Shown here: positions 61,393 through 64,000 of the stretch, piece by piece
How the letters are laid out: each line of letters starts with the position of its first letter
Position numbering within the stretch: the first letter of the stretch is position 1
DNA from: Strongyloides papillosus
Taxonomy: Eukaryota > Nematoda > Chromadorea > Rhabditida > Strongyloididae
Assembly: GCA_005656395.1 (NCBI GenBank)
Contig: SRSI01000046.1
Location: 620,001-684,000 of the forward strand
Direction: 5' to 3'
DNA length: 64,000 nt
The notes under the pieces: generated by a model
The model's database searches: none
Told to the model about the DNA's origin: nothing
The model's input: only the letters and a program-made list of their open reading frames with translations
Program-made: the position numbers and the translations under genes

Positions 61393-62209
61393 AAAATTCT
61401 CTGATTCTTATGAACTTTCTGAAATATATATAATTAAAAATATAACCTGTAAGTATTTTTTTTTAAAATTTCCGCCAAACTATATAGCTGATATATTTAA
61501 AATTATATTATTATAAGATCAATTACGATAATATTATTTCTTATTATATTTAAAATATGAAATAATTATTGTTTTCACATAAATTAACAAAAATCTATAT
61601 CTTCATTAAAGGTATATAGAAAAGGAACATTTCTTTTTGATAATGAAGTAATTCGTTGTTTTTTTCGATTACAAAAAAACTATTATGATGCTAGCATTTA
61701 AAAATCTTAAGCCAATTATACTAATTTTATACATATTTTTACATAGATACACGAATAAAGATAAAAAACATGGTAATTTTTCGAGGATTTAAAAATTATT
61801 TAAAATAAATTCATCTAAAAGATGGCGTTATGTAGATACTCAATAAATGAAACAATTTCCCCACTAGTCTAATTATACTATTAGAAAAATAGTTATCATT
61901 TATCAGTTTTAAATAAAAACTTTTATTTCTATTAAATTTCAAGTCTATTTAAATGTTTAAAACTGATAGTATCATGTAAAAACTAAAGTACATTAAGATA
62001 TGATATGATAGACTGTTTTTATCATAGCTTCAAAAGTTTTAATAAAGCCATTGCACAAGCAATCTGTTAACAAGTACTTTGATCTCGTATAATGTAGACA
62101 TATGCCTTTTTTATCAATACTCTTTTTCTAAAATCATAAAACTGTTTCCTCCATTGGTTATTGCTAAAAAGGATTAACAGGCGGCATAACGAAAATATTT
62201 TTTTCTGTT
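61393..62209. other. Intergenic, no gene seen
   Basis: Upstream of the MATH-BTB gene. A+T-rich. Nothing recognised. Confidence 0.45.
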
Positions 62210-62445
62210 CACACAAAACCTAAACATTTCTTTTCGACCGAAAATGCTCAGAATGCTTCAAAATCCAGGTGATGTTAAAATAACCGACCATTCAAAATGG
62301 GGTAGGCGACAGGTTACATTCTAAGTCATTTTTTATGCTATTGTTGTACACATTTTGCATACATATTTTTATATCATTTTGTGTATAAATTGAACTTTGT
62401 TTTGCAAATACATTTCTACCTCGTTTTGTATATGCAAAATGAGCT
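62210..62445. mobile_element. Left half of the terminal-inverted-repeat element, copy B
   Basis: Begins CACACAAAACCTAAACAT and follows copy A closely through the TTCGACCGAAAATGCTCAGAATGCT segment, the GGTGATGTTAAAATAACC segment and the central palindrome. Similarity stops at CAAAATGAGCT near 62445. The matching right half lies about 1 kb further on (63483-63701). Confidence 0.7.
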
Positions 62446-63482
62446 TGAGTTTAGCCTGTAGTTTTATCTATCTTAAATGTTTTTTAGACTTCTATTTTTT
62501 TAGTAATTGACCCTGTTTTGAAGTTATTACAAATTTTTATTTGTTTATTTACCTATTTTATACTATTTCACAGACTTATTAATGTTTTTACACAAATTTG
62601 AAAGTTGATACTAAAAGGTAATAACAAATATAAAATAATAAAGGAAAAAATAACGGCATCAGTTTTAAAAAACACATACTCTTATGTATTTTTACATCAT
62701 TACATTTACTTTAAAACAGTAGAAATTATTTTACTAGTCTTATAGATCTGATGAATATCAAGTACAATAATATTAATAATAATTAATTGGATTGTTTCAC
62801 CTGTTGAAGTCTCCCACCAAATTAGACATACTTATAAAGTTTAATTTGATATAAACGCGATGGACCACTGTTACTGTGAAATTCAACATTTTTAGTTTTA
62901 GTTAATGATCTTATAAAATTAATAACATTTGGAACTTTTTTGTATTGATACAAAACTAAGATCGTAATATGTTAACATAAAAGAAATTTCGCAACCACTT
63001 ATTACTACAACAATTTTAGGCATTAAATGTTGCATGGTTATCATATATAGTAAGGAATTATGATTATTAACAGTTTTAGATGGTGATTTTATGTGTGTAT
63101 GAAATTTTAAAAAATCACTAGGAAACTCTTAATTGTTAGTTGATTGAAGAGAATCAAGAGTGTATTGCAAATAACGTGGTTTTTAGTGAACATTGTGAGA
63201 AAAACTCACTTATTGTAAAGTTTATTCTTAAGATAATATGAATGTTTTTTTACTTTGTTTGCTTTTAATATTTTTAACAGAATAGTTAAAAAAAACTTTT
63301 AAAATATCTATCATTTATTTTTGTTTGTTTTGTTTTCTTATCAATATTAAGTAGTGATGCCATATTCTATCGATAGAGAATAAATATTTCTATCAACTTA
63401 CCGAAAAAAAAGTTTTAAAAATCTTTTAATTTAACATAATACGTGAGAATGTATGAAAGTTACAAACTGGTACTAAACCATA
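62446..63482. other. Sequence between the two element halves
   Basis: About 1 kb of noncoding A+T-rich DNA between the left and right halves of the repeat. It may be the inside of a longer parent element of about 1.5 kb, or unrelated DNA between two truncated copies. No transposase-like frame is visible. Confidence 0.4.
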
Positions 63483-63701
63483 GGCTACATTCTAACCAAT
63501 TTTGGATGTACATTCTACTTCATTTTGAACACACATTCTAACTCGTTTTGTATATGCAAAATGAGATATAATGTACATGCAAAACGAGCTACAATGTGTT
63601 TGCAAGACGGGTAAAAACCGAGGCACCAAAATACTATCGAATATAGCCCTTTTTTTATATAAATCGTATTGGTTTTAAAGACATGTTCAGGTTTTGTGTG
63701 T
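63483..63701. mobile_element. Right half of the terminal-inverted-repeat element, copy C
   Basis: Shares with copy A the central palindrome, GCTACAATGTGTTTGCAAG, ACGGGTAAAAACC, ATCGAATATAGCCC and ATAAATCGTATTGG. It ends ACATGTTCAGGTTTTGTGTG, the inverse of the element start. Inside, the unit ACATTCTA(A/C)(C/T)TCGTTTTG is repeated in variant forms. Confidence 0.7.
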
Positions 63702-64000
63702 ATACTTAAAAAAACTATTCTCAATTTGATGTTGTTCTTAATGTTTTATAGAAAAATTATCATATCCCAGAAAAATATTTTTTGAATGCTGGTTAATTAA
63801 CTTCGTCAATATATCGTGTAACTTTATACTAGCATTCATTAATATTTTAACATGTATAATAGAATATTCATAAATATATTCAAAATTAATTATATCTAAT
63901 GTTTTTTACATTGATCTTCACAGAAAAATTTTTGTGACAAAAATCTTCTAACAAATTTTGTGACAATATGTCACAGATTTTTTTTTGTGACGATTTGTCA
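63702..64000. repeat. Intergenic, ending in a short TGTGAC tandem array cut by the window
   Basis: A+T-rich. In the last 70 bases the word GTGAC recurs at about 63934, 63960 and 63987 (period 26-27), each after a T run. Inverted GTCAC/GTCA forms lie between them. This may be the edge of a tandem repeat. Confidence 0.35.

Noticed and set aside
1..64000. CRISPR arrays, bacterial operons, ribosome-binding sites, origins
   Set aside because: The window is eukaryotic with spliced genes; no direct-repeat array with spacers was seen.

Overview
The window is genomic DNA from a nematode, most likely a clade IV species of the Strongyloides type. The sequence is very A+T-rich. Introns are mostly 40-160 nt, begin gt and end in ttttag or ttttcag. 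Many first exons follow a pyrimidine-rich acceptor with no visible donor, as expected of spliced-leader trans-splicing. The recognisable genes are worm genes: bli-4, lnkn-1, cyc-1, tir-1, an Abd-B-class Hox gene, an expanded-type casein kinase and a MATH-BTB gene. The species cannot be proven from sequence alone.

Layout. 1-5.7 kb: the 3' part of a divergent Na+/K+-ATPase alpha subunit, a truncated APH-1-like protein and a small secreted protein. 6-7.6 kb: a three-exon TNFAIP8/TIPE gene and a tRNA-like relic. 9.5-14.1 kb: the proprotein convertase bli-4, with two alternative 3' ends. 14.1-20 kb: gene-poor. 20-32.2 kb: a dense block with TIM23, a Maf nucleotide pyrophosphatase and ABHD18 (divergent, start codons one base apart), cytochrome c1, a CK1-type kinase, ITFG1/linkin, FAM136A, an ABRA/Costars protein and a six-EF-hand secretory protein. 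33-33.8 kb: a secreted protein of unknown role. 34-45.7 kb: a posterior Hox gene inside long noncoding flanks. 45.8-51 kb: seven exons of the SARM1 orthologue tir-1. 53.5-54.9 kb: a SUV39-type histone methyltransferase with a chromodomain. 58.2-61.4 kb: a small helical protein and a MATH-BTB protein. 57.2-63.7 kb also carries pieces of one terminal-inverted-repeat element family.

How the genes work together. There is no single pathway. TIM23, cytochrome c1, FAM136A and ABHD18 all point to mitochondria and are packed into 10 kb. The ATPase and the APH-1-like gene are both divergent members of membrane complexes whose key residues are changed or missing. Multi-exon models were assembled by hand by joining exons with matching splice phase and family similarity. 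Every total quoted is an exact multiple of three.
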